From the IMG/VR virus record IMGVR_UViG_3300023272_000006, positions 1-40,630 of that record: 40,630 nucleotides of DNA; one strand, written 5' to 3'. Origin of the DNA: a virus. The position numbers and the translations under genes were made by a program. The notes under the pieces were generated by a model. It saw only the letters and a program-made list of their open reading frames with translations. It had not been told where the DNA came from and made no database searches. Within the stretch, counting starts at the first letter, position 1; every line of letters begins with the position of its first letter. This document shows, one piece after another, positions 5,358-13,838 of the stretch.

Positions 5358-7055
5358 ATGGGTTCGCCAACTCTGATCCCCTCTCCTAGTCACGTAGTTG
5401 GACCCACCTGGCAGCGTCTTGAAGAGGGTGGGTTCCACCTTCCAGAAAAGACTTTGGGTCGGGAAATTGTTAACTGGATGTTTGAGTATCTCGTCCAGCC
5501 TTCAGGACCACGTGCCAAGGAAAACTTCTTGGTTACAGACGAACAATACCGCTTCTTGCTTTGGTGGTATGCGGTAGACCCGGACACGGGACGATTCATT
5601 TACAGGAATGGTCTGCTTCGCAGGCTTAAGGGATGGGGCAAGGACCCCTTGGCAGCTGCTATGGCGCTTGCTGAGTTGTGTGGTCCTGTTCAGTTTGCTG
5701 GGTTTGATGAGAATGGTGACCCTAAGGGTAAGCCTAAGTCGTCAGCCTGGGTTCAGATTGCCGCTGTGTCTCAGGACCAGACTCGTAACACCTTCACGCT
5801 ATTCCCTGCCATGTGCAGTAAGAAGCTGAAGGAAGAGTATGGGCTGGAGATCCACAAGACCATCATCTACAACTCCGAAGGTGGGATGATTGAGGCTGTG
5901 ACCTCGTCTCCTCTTTCGCTGGAAGGCAAGCGTCCTACGTTTGTCATCATGAATGAGGTTCAGTGGTGGGTTGAAGCCAACTCCGGCCATGACATGGAAA
6001 ACGTCATTATGGGCAACGTCACCAAGGGTGCTTATGGTACCTGTCGTGCGTTGTCTATTTGTAACGCCCATCGTCCTGGTGAAGAGTCCATTGGTGAGAG
6101 GTATTGGGATGCTTATCTAGCCGAACAGGCTGGTGAGACTGTCTCAATCAAGGCGTTGGCAACTGGGTTCCTCTATGATGCCCTCGAAGCTCCTGCCGAT
6201 ACACCACTAGGGGAACTGGCAGAAATCCCCGACGATGACGAGGAAGCATTCCTAGAAGGCCTTGAGAAGCTCCGTGAGGGGTTGAAGGTCTGTCGTGGTG
6301 ATGCTGACTGGCTTGACCTGGACATCATCCTAGAATCGCTTCTGGACATCCGTAACGACATCACTGAGTCACGGCGTAAGTTCCTCAACCAGATCAACGC
6401 GGCTGAGGATGCCTGGATCTCTCCACGGGAATGGGATAAGTGTCATGTGCCAGGTCTGCGACCGCTTGAACCAGGGGATCGAATTACTCTTGGGTTCGAC
6501 GGATCCAAGTCACAGGACTGGACCGCACTGGTCGCTTGCCGTGTGGATGATGCAGCAATTATCCCCATCAAGATTTGGGACCCCGAGAAGTACGGCGGGG
6601 AAGTGCCTCGTGAAGACGTTAACAACACCGTTGACTGGGTGTTCGGCACCTACGACGTGGTTGCCTTTAGGTCTGACGTTCGAGAGTTCGAAGCCTACGT
6701 GGATCAATGGGGAGCAAAGTACGGCAAGAAGCTCAAGGTGCGAGCAACTCCAAAGCACCCGATCGGCTATGACATGCGATCGAACATCAAGAACTTCACA
6801 TTGGATTGTGAAAGGTTCCAGGATGCAGTGATGGAGGGTGAGGTTGTGCATAACGGCTCTGCCGCCCTGAAGCGTCATGTGAACAACGCAATCCGTCGTC
6901 CAAACAACTTTGGCATTTCGATCAGCAAGGCAACCAAGGATTCTGCGCGCAAGATTGATGCGGCGGTCTGTGCTGTCTTGGCGTTCGGTGCTAGGAATGA
7001 ATTCCTTATGAGCAAGGCTGGCAACCGTGGAAAGGGGGTCACAGTCTTCCGATGA
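5358..7055 (+). CDS. Terminase large subunit
   Basis: A protein of 565 residues, a normal length for the family. The N-terminal ATPase has a variant Walker A loop RLKGWGKDP (residues 89-97), as in L5-like large terminases, and a Walker B strand TFVIMNEVQ with Glu200. The C-terminal RNase H-like nuclease has Asp in TLGFDGSKS (about residue 378), an acidic residue in RSDVREFE, and Asp in RKIDAAVCAV near the end. It pumps DNA into the prohead and cuts it. The start follows AAGGGA by 8 bases. The stop overlaps the portal ATG by four bases (ATGA). Confidence 0.95.
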   Translation: MGSPTLIPSPSHVVGPTWQRLEEGGFHLPEKTLGREIVNWMFEYLVQPSGPRAKENFLVTDEQYRFLLWWYAVDPDTGRFIYRNGLLRRLKGWGKDPLAAAMALAELCGPVQFAGFDENGDPKGKPKSSAWVQIAAVSQDQTRNTFTLFPAMCSKKLKEEYGLEIHKTIIYNSEGGMIEAVTSSPLSLEGKRPTFVIMNEVQWWVEANSGHDMENVIMGNVTKGAYGTCRALSICNAHRPGEESIGERYWDAYLAEQAGETVSIKALATGFLYDALEAPADTPLGELAEIPDDDEEAFLEGLEKLREGLKVCRGDADWLDLDIILESLLDIRNDITESRRKFLNQINAAEDAWISPREWDKCHVPGLRPLEPGDRITLGFDGSKSQDWTALVACRVDDAAIIPIKIWDPEKYGGEVPREDVNNTVDWVFGTYDVVAFRSDVREFEAYVDQWGAKYGKKLKVRATPKHPIGYDMRSNIKNFTLDCERFQDAVMEGEVVHNGSAALKRHVNNAIRRPNNFGISISKATKDSARKIDAAVCAVLAFGARNEFLMSKAGNRGKGVTVFR

Positions 7056-8440
7056 CAACGAAATATGACTCTCTGGTTACAGACCTTGTGACTGAGTTGA
7101 ATGGCAAGCAGAGTAAGCTTGAAGAGAATGAGAAGTATTACGAGGCTGAGAACCGTTTGAAGGCACTGGGACTTTCTGTCCCGCCTGAGATGCGGCACCT
7201 CACGGCTGCTGTTGGTTGGCCTCGAATGTATCTGGACTCCGTAGAGGAACGTCTGGATGTTGAAGGTTTCCGGAACTCGGATCAGCCCGAGGGTGATTCC
7301 AGGCTTATGGACTGGTGGCAGGCTAACTATCTCGACGTAGAGTCGGGCCTTGGCCACATCGAGTCCATGATGCATGGTGAAGCATATGTCACGGTTTCTG
7401 CGCCAACAGAAGACGAGAATCCTGACAACCCCCTTATGAAGGTTGAGTCTCCGAAGAACTTCATCGCAAAGGATGACTACCGCACCCGCAAGGTGAAGGA
7501 AGCACTCCGTCTCTACAAGAACGAGGATGTTCCCAACGAGGAATATGCCGCGTTGCTTCTCCCAGACGAGAATGTCTACCTCGCCCGTAACATGTCGGGT
7601 GACTGGAAGGTTGATTCCATCGTACGTCATGAGCTTGGTCGAGTCTGTTGCGCACGTCTGTTGAACCGCGAACGTCTGACCGAACGAAATGGCAAGTCGG
7701 AAATCACCCTTGAGATCAGGTCTGCGACCGATGCTGCTTCTCGTATTCTCATGAACATGCAGGCTGCTGCTGAACTGATGGCACTCCCACAGCGTGTGAT
7801 CTTTGGTGTTTCCATGGAGGACTTTGTCCAGGACCCACTGAATCCAGGCGCTTCTATGGAAGCATACATGGCTCGTATTCTCGCATTCGAAAATGATGCG
7901 GGTAAGGCTATGCAGTTCAATGCCGCAGAACTCCGGAACTTCGTAGAAGCCCTGGAAGAGATTGCCAAGTTGGTTGCCTCTTACACGGGTCTTCCTCCAC
8001 AGTATCTGTCTTTCTCGTCTGAGAACCCTGCTTCGGCAGAGGCTATCAAGTCGGCTGAATCCCGACTGGTGAAGAAGGCAGAACGTAAGGCACGTATGTT
8101 TGGTCAGGCTTGGGAAGAGGCGATGCGCCTCGGAATGTTGGTGATCGACGGGACAATCCCGGATGACGCCTACAAGCTTGAAACGGTCTGGCGTGATCCT
8201 TCAACGCCTACGTTTGCTGCTAAGGCTGATGGTGTGGTCAAGCTGGCTCAGGCTGGCATCCTCCCCGTTGAGCAGGCACGTGAGGACCTCGGTTATTCCG
8301 ATGTTCAGCGTGAGCAGATGCGTAAGTGGGACAGTGAGAACCCAATGGGTCAGCTTAACACTGTTCTTAACGCGGGATTCCAGGCGGACCAGGCTGCGGC
8401 TGCTCAGCAGGCAAGGCCAAACAACAATGCGAATCGTTGA
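7052..8440 (+). CDS. Portal protein
   Basis: A protein of 462 residues of the SPP1/HK97-like portal type used by L5-like phages. It forms the dodecameric ring through which DNA enters the head. Typical features are an N-terminal segment with DSVEERLDVEGFR, a central beta-rich wing, the phrase YTGLPPQYLSFSSENPASAEAIK characteristic of actinophage portals (split here: YTGLPPQYLSF then SENPASAEAIK), and a Gln/Ala-rich end. It overlaps the terminase by 4 bases, and the next gene overlaps its 3' end. Confidence 0.93.
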   Translation: MTTKYDSLVTDLVTELNGKQSKLEENEKYYEAENRLKALGLSVPPEMRHLTAAVGWPRMYLDSVEERLDVEGFRNSDQPEGDSRLMDWWQANYLDVESGLGHIESMMHGEAYVTVSAPTEDENPDNPLMKVESPKNFIAKDDYRTRKVKEALRLYKNEDVPNEEYAALLLPDENVYLARNMSGDWKVDSIVRHELGRVCCARLLNRERLTERNGKSEITLEIRSATDAASRILMNMQAAAELMALPQRVIFGVSMEDFVQDPLNPGASMEAYMARILAFENDAGKAMQFNAAELRNFVEALEEIAKLVASYTGLPPQYLSFSSENPASAEAIKSAESRLVKKAERKARMFGQAWEEAMRLGMLVIDGTIPDDAYKLETVWRDPSTPTFAAKADGVVKLAQAGILPVEQAREDLGYSDVQREQMRKWDSENPMGQLNTVLNAGFQADQAAAAQQARPNNNANR

Positions 8441-9233
8441 GTATCGTCAGGTACAGGATAGCATCACGGCTAGGGCTCTAAGGTCCATTTTGGCTATCCT
8501 GTTTCCTTGGAAAACTGTCCAGGTTACACGAAGTGCCTGGTTGAGCATTCTGTCTGCGTTGTTCCCCATCGTGGTGGAATCGCGTAGGCAGTCTGCCATT
8601 CTGGCCCGTCAGTTCTATGATGAGGATCGGATCAACCATGGAGACACCGACAGGTTCGACATCGACCTTCCCGACTACGAGTGGGAATGGTTCATCAATG
8701 CCATGGAGCCGTCTTACGAGGCGTTTGTTCATGGTGACATGTCGGATGGTCAATTTGCCCAGACTGGCCTGAGGGCCATCAAGGAAGTCGAGAATGCAGG
8801 TCGTAAGGAACTCATCAAAGCAGTACGAGATGAGAATTCCCAGACCGGTTCTCGTGTTGGATGGGCTCGTGTAGCAACAGGTCGTGAGACCTGTGCTTTC
8901 TGTCTGATGCTGGTTTCCCGTGGTCCTGTGTATGAGAGCAGGGAAGCCGCAGACTTCAGTGAAGACACTGAGAAGGCCATGGAGTTGCTTGATCAGGGAG
9001 CCGACAAGGCGACTCTGCGAGAACTCATGACGAGGTGGCATCCCGGTTGTGACTGCATTGCAGTACCGGTGCGAGATATCAATTTCTGGGAAGGGCGAGA
9101 TGCCTGGAAGGAAGCTGAAGATATCTGGTATAGGACCACCAAGAATTTCTATGGTGTTGACAAGCTCAACGCCTTCAGGCGTGCCATCGAACGTGGAGAA
9201 GTAGAACCACAGGAGTTCGCTGTTGCAGCCTAA
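8427..9233 (+). CDS. MuF-like capsid maturation / minor head protein
   Basis: A protein of 268 residues. The frame is open further upstream inside the portal gene, but ATG 8427 lies within the last codons of the portal gene and gives a normal N-terminus. The diagnostic segment is WARVATGRETCAFCLMLVSR, followed later by RWHPGCDCIAVP: the Cys/His cluster of phage Mu gpF-like minor head proteins. These join the portal to the head shell. In L5-like phages this position is often labelled capsid maturation protease, but I see no protease triad. Confidence 0.85.
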   Translation: MRIVEYRQVQDSITARALRSILAILFPWKTVQVTRSAWLSILSALFPIVVESRRQSAILARQFYDEDRINHGDTDRFDIDLPDYEWEWFINAMEPSYEAFVHGDMSDGQFAQTGLRAIKEVENAGRKELIKAVRDENSQTGSRVGWARVATGRETCAFCLMLVSRGPVYESREAADFSEDTEKAMELLDQGADKATLRELMTRWHPGCDCIAVPVRDINFWEGRDAWKEAEDIWYRTTKNFYGVDKLNAFRRAIERGEVEPQEFAVAA

Positions 9234-9246
9234 CAACCCCCAAACC

Positions 9247-9289
9247 CACTTCCCAGGCGGAAGTGTTATCAACCATGCCCAGGAGGCAT
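9247..9289 (+). promoter_or_regulatory. Hairpins before the scaffold gene, one masking the ribosome site
   Basis: CACTTCC (9247-9253) pairs perfectly with GGAAGTG (9259-9265), loop CAGGC. Directly after, ATGCC (9275-9279) pairs with GGCAT (9285-9289) around the loop CAGGA, so the AGGAGG ribosome site (9281-9286) lies partly in the loop and partly in the stem. This could tune scaffold translation. The pairing is seen; regulation is inferred. Confidence 0.5.
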
Positions 9290-9292
9290 CAC

Positions 9293-9787
9293 ATGTCCGA
9301 TGACAACAAGACCGCTACTGAAACCCCTGTGGAGCCTGCCAAGCAGCAGGAAGTAATCCCCGAGTGGGCTCGTAAGCAGATCTCTGAGGCTAACGCCGAG
9401 GCTGCAAAGTACCGGACTGAGCGTAACAACATCGAGGCAGAAACTAAGGCGGCGTTGTCCGCCGACTTCGATACGCAGTTTAAGACGTTGTCGGACGAGA
9501 AGTCCGCGATTACTGCGGAACGTGATACTGCTACCAGTCAGCTCACCAAGCTGAAGGTGGCCCTGGCAGCCGGGATTCCTGGTGAAACCGCTGTCGAATT
9601 CGCTGCACTGCTTCAGGGCAATGACGAGGATGAGTTGACCGCACACGCGGGCAAGCTCAAGGAGATGTTTGGTGCTCCTGGTAAGGCTTCTCGTGCCATT
9701 GACCCATCTCATGGTGCTGGTGCTAACAACACCTCACTGTCTGGGGCTGATCAGTTTGCAGCTCTTATCCAAAAGCACCTTAACTAA
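9293..9787 (+). CDS. Scaffolding protein
   Basis: A protein of 164 residues, acidic and strongly helical: a long coiled-coil centre (about residues 25-100, many Ala/Glu/Lys/Thr), then a flexible Gly/Ser segment and a short amphipathic C-terminal helix (SGADQFAALIQKHL) that would bind the capsid protein. The composition, length and position just before the major capsid gene are standard for siphophage scaffolds. The frame extends to 9263, but AGGAGG at 9281-9286 lies 6 bases before ATG 9293. Confidence 0.88.
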   Translation: MSDDNKTATETPVEPAKQQEVIPEWARKQISEANAEAAKYRTERNNIEAETKAALSADFDTQFKTLSDEKSAITAERDTATSQLTKLKVALAAGIPGETAVEFAALLQGNDEDELTAHAGKLKEMFGAPGKASRAIDPSHGAGANNTSLSGADQFAALIQKHLN

Positions 9788-9798
9788 GGAATCCAACA

Positions 9799-10794
9799 AT
9801 GGCAATGATTAACGAGCTTCAGCCGAATACTACGAACAACCACCAGGGGCGTCTTGCTTACGTTCCTGATGACCTGTTCCCTAAGACTATTACGTCTGAC
9901 CTTCTGACGAAGGCCCAGGAACAGTCTCTGGTACTCCGACTGGGTCAGCAGATTCCGGTTTCGTTTGGTGAGACGGTTATTCCGGTCCAGACCAAGCGTC
10001 CCGAGGTTGGCCAGGTAGGTACTGGTAAGACCAACGCACTGCGTGAGGGTGGGACCAAGCCACTGACTGGTGTTGCGTGGGACAGCAAGTCCATGCAGCC
10101 AATCAAGCTGGCGGGTATCATCACGGTATCCGAGGAGTTTGCGCGTACCAACCCACAGGGTTTCTACTCCAAGCTTCAGTCTGACCTGGCTTTCGCTATT
10201 GGTCGTGGTCTTGACCTGGCGGTCTTCCACGGTAAGCAGCCTCTCACGGGTGGTGCGCTTGCTGGTATTGACGCGTCGGACGTTCTGAACAACACCACGA
10301 ACGTGGTAAACACGGACACCATCAACAACAACAACCTGTACGATGAGCTGATCACGGCTTATGACATGGTTGCTGCGGATCACGACTTCACTGGTTGGGC
10401 TGCGGACACGCGTTACCGTTCGCGTCTGATTCGTGAGGGTGCGGAGCGTGATGTCAACGGGAACCTTGTGAACCCAGCGGGCATCAACTTCACCTCTCAG
10501 GTGGGTAACATCCTGGGCTTCCCGGTCCAGTATGGTAAGGGTGTCGTGGGTGACCTTGGTGCGGCTACGGCCACTTCCACTAAGATCATCGGTGGTGACT
10601 TCTCCCAGCTCATGTGGGGTTTCGCTGACAACATTCGGTACAAGGTATCGGACCAGGCGACCCTGACTGATGGTACGAACACCATCTCCATGTGGCAGAC
10701 CAACCAGGTTGCGATCCTCGTTGAGGTAACCTTCGGTTGGATCGTTGCGGACCTGGACGCGTTCGTTAAGATCACGAACCCATCGGGTAGCTAA
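9799..10794 (+). CDS. Major capsid protein (HK97 fold)
   Basis: A protein of 331 residues. The pattern matches HK97-fold actinophage capsid proteins: an N-terminal arm, an E-loop region around VIPVQTKRPEVGQVGTG, spine helix segments (EEFARTNPQGFYSKLQSDLA; GRGLDLAVFHG), and an A domain ending with a beta strand that includes IVADLDAFVKI. Codon use is strongly biased to C/G-ending codons and GGT, as expected for the most expressed virion gene. AAGGA lies 8 bases before the ATG. A glycosyltransferase gene follows directly, so the capsid is a candidate for glycosylation. Confidence 0.93.
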   Translation: MAMINELQPNTTNNHQGRLAYVPDDLFPKTITSDLLTKAQEQSLVLRLGQQIPVSFGETVIPVQTKRPEVGQVGTGKTNALREGGTKPLTGVAWDSKSMQPIKLAGIITVSEEFARTNPQGFYSKLQSDLAFAIGRGLDLAVFHGKQPLTGGALAGIDASDVLNNTTNVVNTDTINNNNLYDELITAYDMVAADHDFTGWAADTRYRSRLIREGAERDVNGNLVNPAGINFTSQVGNILGFPVQYGKGVVGDLGAATATSTKIIGGDFSQLMWGFADNIRYKVSDQATLTDGTNTISMWQTNQVAILVEVTFGWIVADLDAFVKITNPSGS

Positions 10795-10801
10795 TCGATT
10801 T

Positions 10802-10856
10802 GGAAGGTTCTGTCAAGGGGCGACAGATTAAATGACAACGCCAGAGTCAGCCTTCC
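10802..10856 (+). other. Nested stem-loop between capsid and glycosyltransferase genes
   Basis: GGAAGG (10802-10807) pairs with CCTTCC (10851-10856), and CTGTC (10810-10814) with GACAG (10822-10826) inside it. No T-run follows. It may lower read-through from the capsid gene or protect its mRNA. A 14-codon reading frame beginning ATG 10832 ends in a TGA that overlaps the glycosyltransferase ATG; whether it is translated is unknown. Confidence 0.4.
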
Positions 10857-10872
10857 TCCCTAGGGACCGCCA

Positions 10873-11844
10873 ATGAAGGTAGCAATCTTCGTCCACTACT
10901 ACGTTCCCTACAGGAACGCCGGTTCTGAGACGATGCTCCATGTAATGTGCAAAGCACTCAAGGACAAAGGCCATGAGGTAATCGTGTTCGCCACGGTTCT
11001 CCCAGAGGCTCCCGAGTTCTATGAGTACGAAGGCATCCCGATTTATGTGACCAACGTGGTCTACGGCAAGCAGATGATCGAGTCCTGGAGGCCCGACGTC
11101 ATTGTCTCCCACCATGATAACACAGACAGGGCTGCTCGTATTTCAAACCGGAAGGGAATTCCGTTCGCCTTCCTGATGCACAATGATTTCGACCAGACAG
11201 TACAAAAGCTGGACTACAATCCTGATCTGGTTGTGTTCAACACTGATTGGATGGCCTCCAAGTTCAAGGACAAGACATCTAACTTCATGGTTATGCATCC
11301 ACCCATCCTGACCGACCAACATCGAACCACTCCAGGAGAGTGTGTCACCTTGGTCAACCTGTCAGAGAACAAGGGTGCCAATCTGTTCTACAAGCTCGCA
11401 GAGCGAATGCCAGACATTCAGTTTCTGGGGGTGGAGGGTGGTCACGGGCCACAGATCATCAGGTATGATCTTCCCAATGTGACGATCCAGATGCAAACCG
11501 ACAAGATGAAGCAGGATGTGTGGTCTAGGACCAAGATTCTTCTGATGCCATCTGTCTACGAGTCTTATGGTATGGCCGGAGTAGAAGCGCTAGCTTCGGG
11601 TATCCCTGTATTGGCTCACCCCACACCGGGACTAATCGAGTCCCAAGGTCCATTCGGACATTTCATTGACCGTGATGATGTGGATCAGTATTGCAATGTG
11701 ATCCGCAAGTACTACGAGTCAGATATTTCATACAAAGCCGCTTCTGGACTAGCCCTAAGGCGGTCCGCCGAACTAGACCCAACGCCTGAGTTGGCCCAGT
11801 GGGTCCAAAAGATTGAGGAGTTGGGAAATGCCAGGATTAGTTAA
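10873..11844 (+). CDS. GT4-type (GT-B fold) glycosyltransferase
   Basis: A protein of 323 residues. The N-terminus MKVAIFVHYYVPYRNAGSE is the usual GT4 start (donor/acceptor loop after strand 1), with SHHD and NTDWM segments in the first domain. The second domain has SENKGANLF (nucleotide-sugar side), LLMPSVYESYGMAGVEALAS with the E-x7-E motif of retaining GT4 enzymes, and GIPVLAHPTPGL. It transfers a sugar from a nucleotide donor. Placed between the capsid and connector genes, it probably modifies a virion protein; the acceptor is not known. AGGGA precedes the start by 7 bases. Confidence 0.85.
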   Translation: MKVAIFVHYYVPYRNAGSETMLHVMCKALKDKGHEVIVFATVLPEAPEFYEYEGIPIYVTNVVYGKQMIESWRPDVIVSHHDNTDRAARISNRKGIPFAFLMHNDFDQTVQKLDYNPDLVVFNTDWMASKFKDKTSNFMVMHPPILTDQHRTTPGECVTLVNLSENKGANLFYKLAERMPDIQFLGVEGGHGPQIIRYDLPNVTIQMQTDKMKQDVWSRTKILLMPSVYESYGMAGVEALASGIPVLAHPTPGLIESQGPFGHFIDRDDVDQYCNVIRKYYESDISYKAASGLALRRSAELDPTPELAQWVQKIEELGNARIS

Positions 11845-12007
11845 ACTCATTGGGGTTCACGGCACCGTCGTGTTCGCCACCCCTGAGAAGGCTGAGAGGC
11901 TCAAGAGGATCCAGGGGTATGTAGAGTACCAGGAGCCCTCTGAAAGTCCCTCAGAAGACGTCTCAGAGCCAGTAAAGCCCAAGCGTGGCCGACCGAAGAA
12001 GGTATAA
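11828..12007 (+). CDS. Small head-region protein with AT-hook-like tail
   Basis: A protein of 59 residues. An N-terminal beta segment (LVKLIGVHGTVVFATPEKAERL) is followed by an acidic Ser/Glu linker and the basic tail KPKRGRPKKV, which contains an RGRP AT-hook-like motif. Similar small proteins follow the capsid gene in many actinophages and are uncharacterised; binding to packaged DNA or to the head interior is possible. ATG 11828 overlaps the glycosyltransferase end by 17 bases and has GAGGAG 7 bases upstream (11815-11820), which decides the start. Confidence 0.7.
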   Translation: MPGLVKLIGVHGTVVFATPEKAERLKRIQGYVEYQEPSESPSEDVSEPVKPKRGRPKKV

Positions 12008-12226
12008 GTGAAGACTGGACCCATCAAGGGTTACCGTGATCTGTCTCCAGCCGAGATTGATCTCATGAACAAGCTCAAGGATGTCGCCGTAGAAGTCGGC
12101 AATTGGGTTGATATCGTTCTGGACGATCCTGACACCGATAAGCGGTGGGCTAACATCGCCAAGACTGATCTTCAGAAGGGGTTCATGTCGCTGATTCGTG
12201 CAGTGGCACGCCCCGAAACGTTCTAA
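12008..12226 (+). CDS. Acb2/Tad1-hairpin-like protein, candidate anti-CBASS nucleotide sponge
   Basis: A protein of 72 residues predicted as two helices. It begins MKTGPIKGYRDLSPAEIDLM and ends KRWANIAKTDLQKGFMSLIR plus a short tail. This pattern (GYR-L-AEI ... RW-AI--T-LQ-GFM-L-RA-A-P) is the one I know from the Acb2/Tad1 hairpin family, whose phage members sequester cyclic di- and trinucleotides of CBASS and related defences. From memory, Acb2 uses Tyr11 and Lys26; Tyr9 and Lys24 here have the same 15-residue spacing. The GTG start abuts the preceding stop codon. The homologues I recall also sit in the structural operon. Sequestration is inferred; an alternative is a purely structural head protein. 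Confidence 0.6.
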   Translation: MKTGPIKGYRDLSPAEIDLMNKLKDVAVEVGNWVDIVLDDPDTDKRWANIAKTDLQKGFMSLIRAVARPETF

Positions 12227-12236
12227 GGAGTTCTGA

Positions 12237-12728
12237 ATGGCCTATGCAACTGTTGCAGACGTAGAAGCAAGGCTGGGTAGGTCACTCGACACGTCCGAAC
12301 AGACCATCGTTAACACCCGGCTTAATGACGTAGAACTTCTGATTCGAAACAAGATTCCTGACCTTGATACTAAGATCTCGGCAGGAACAATCGATGTAGA
12401 AGCACTGATCATGATTGAGTCGGAGAGTGTTCTCCGGTTGGTACGAAACCCTGACGGCTACACGGCAGAGACTGATGGTAACTACTCCTATCAGATTTCT
12501 GTCAAGGTTGCATCAGGTCGGTTGGACATCCTCCCCGAAGAGTGGGCGTTGCTTGGGTTCCGAAGTGGTGCATTCACCATTCGGCCAGACCTCAGCCCTT
12601 ACTACACTAACTGTGGTTACCCTTGGGAGAACGTGAACCGCCCTTTTGACGAGTTCCCGGCATGGGATAGGACTGCTCACCCTGCTTGGTGTGAGTTCGT
12701 GACGGGAGATATCAAGTGTCCTTGCTAG
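12237..12728 (+). CDS. Head-to-tail adaptor
   Basis: A protein of 163 residues. The start, AYATVADVEARLGRSL, and the following helix (VNTRLNDVELLIRNKIPDL) are typical of gp6/Gp19-like adaptor proteins that dock below the portal. The C-terminus contains aromatic turns and several cysteines (CGYPW, WCEF, CPC). AAGGAG lies 6 bases before the ATG. Its end overlaps the next gene by 13 bases. Confidence 0.8.
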   Translation: MAYATVADVEARLGRSLDTSEQTIVNTRLNDVELLIRNKIPDLDTKISAGTIDVEALIMIESESVLRLVRNPDGYTAETDGNYSYQISVKVASGRLDILPEEWALLGFRSGAFTIRPDLSPYYTNCGYPWENVNRPFDEFPAWDRTAHPAWCEFVTGDIKCPC

Positions 12729-13075
12729 ACAGGGGTCGAGAGACCGTAACGGTATACCCCGAAGAGGTGTACATAGACCCAGATGGTAACGAACTCCGTA
12801 GGCCACAAGCCACGGGTATCACTGTCACAAATGCAGTAGTGCAATTGTTGGCTCAGTCGGGTACTTCGTCCAGGCGTGCCGAACAGGATAACGAAGGACA
12901 GGAAACTGAAGAGGTATATCGACTGCGCTTGCCTAGGTCTTATGCAGGTCCGATCATCGGAGCCCACGGACGAGTGGTCTGGCGCGGTCTGTCATGGTCG
13001 GTAATCGGCAAGGAACGTAGGTACAACGGTTCCTCCAGGACTAACCACATTGATTACACCCTGCGGAGGAACTAA
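12716..13075 (+). CDS. Head-to-tail stopper
   Basis: A protein of 119 residues. It is beta-rich: VTVYPEEVYIDPDGNELRRP at the N-terminus, a middle strand EEVYRLRLP, then GRVVWRGLSWSVIGKERRYNG, which is characteristic of actinophage stopper proteins (SPP1 gp16 type). These seal the connector after packaging. The start is GTG 12716, overlapping the adaptor; TTG 12722 is an alternative. The stop overlaps the next ATG by one base. Confidence 0.75.
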   Translation: MSLLDRGRETVTVYPEEVYIDPDGNELRRPQATGITVTNAVVQLLAQSGTSSRRAEQDNEGQETEEVYRLRLPRSYAGPIIGAHGRVVWRGLSWSVIGKERRYNGSSRTNHIDYTLRRN

Positions 13076-13404
13076 TGGCCAACAAGGTTCAGATTACCAC
13101 TAGTCAGCTCGAATTCAACAAGAAGCTTTCCAAGCATGATGATGTACAGGACGCCTTGAAGGGCGTTGCTCGTAAGGCTTACGCCTCAGCTTCGGGTAGG
13201 CTTGCTGCTCACCGTAAGACTGGGTCTCACTCGATTGAGATCGAGCGAATCAAGAATGTCAAGTATGGCCACATTGACTGGTATGTGTCGATGGTTGGTC
13301 CTGCTGCGGTATCCGTGGAATACGGTCACTGGAGTCCTAACCACAACCGCTATGTCCAGGGTTTGTACATCATGACAAATGCTCTCCTTGGTGCGAGGCT
13401 CTAA
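13075..13404 (+). CDS. Connector / tail-completion-like protein
   Basis: A protein of 109 residues. The C-terminal phrase VEYGHWSPNHNRYVQGLYIM is the hallmark of a small protein found between stopper and tail terminator in L5-like phages (often grouped with HK97 gp10-like or DUF5403 proteins). The N-terminal half is helical and basic. It probably helps join head and tail; the precise structural role is not known. It overlaps both neighbours by one base, showing translational coupling. Confidence 0.7.
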   Translation: MANKVQITTSQLEFNKKLSKHDDVQDALKGVARKAYASASGRLAAHRKTGSHSIEIERIKNVKYGHIDWYVSMVGPAAVSVEYGHWSPNHNRYVQGLYIMTNALLGARL

Positions 13405-13820
13405 TGCCACCTATCGCACGTAAGATACCACGTATTCAGGCTGTTGTTCTTCCTCTACTCAAGGCGAGGTTGGACCCATCCATTAGTGTTCGGTCTTGGG
13501 GTGCGGATGTACTCGACAGGACTTTCCCTTATGTAATGATTCGAAGGTTGGGAGGGCTTCCAGTTGACGTCGATTTTCTTGACCGACCAGTTATTGAGAT
13601 GACCGCGTACGGCAGTGAGAGTCTTGCTGCCACAGAAGATTTGTATCTGGACTGCCGTCAAATCCTTTGGGATGCGTGGAAGAGCCAGACTGTAATTCCG
13701 GGTGAGGGTTACATTCACTCGTATTTTGAAACCCTGGGTCCAACCCAGTTCGACTCACCATGGGATGACACGTGGCGAATCCAGGGACTGATCCAGCTGG
13801 GCCTTCGTCCGGCGAATTAA
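13404..13820 (+). CDS. Tail terminator
   Basis: A protein of 138 residues. Features match siphophage tail terminators (lambda gpU / SPP1 gp17 type): an N-terminal helix IQAVVLPLLKARLDP, strand FPYVMIRRLGG, IEMTAYGSESLAATEDLYLDC leading into a long helix, and a last strand IQGLIQLGLRP. It caps the tail tube and contacts the connector. Position directly before the major tail gene supports the call. Confidence 0.82.
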   Translation: MPPIARKIPRIQAVVLPLLKARLDPSISVRSWGADVLDRTFPYVMIRRLGGLPVDVDFLDRPVIEMTAYGSESLAATEDLYLDCRQILWDAWKSQTVIPGEGYIHSYFETLGPTQFDSPWDDTWRIQGLIQLGLRPAN

Positions 13821-13838
13821 TCAAAGGAGTAAGCCCAA

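Noticed and set aside
6875-7630. 251-residue frame on the minus strand
   Set aside because: Antisense to terminase and portal; composition is that of a shadow frame.
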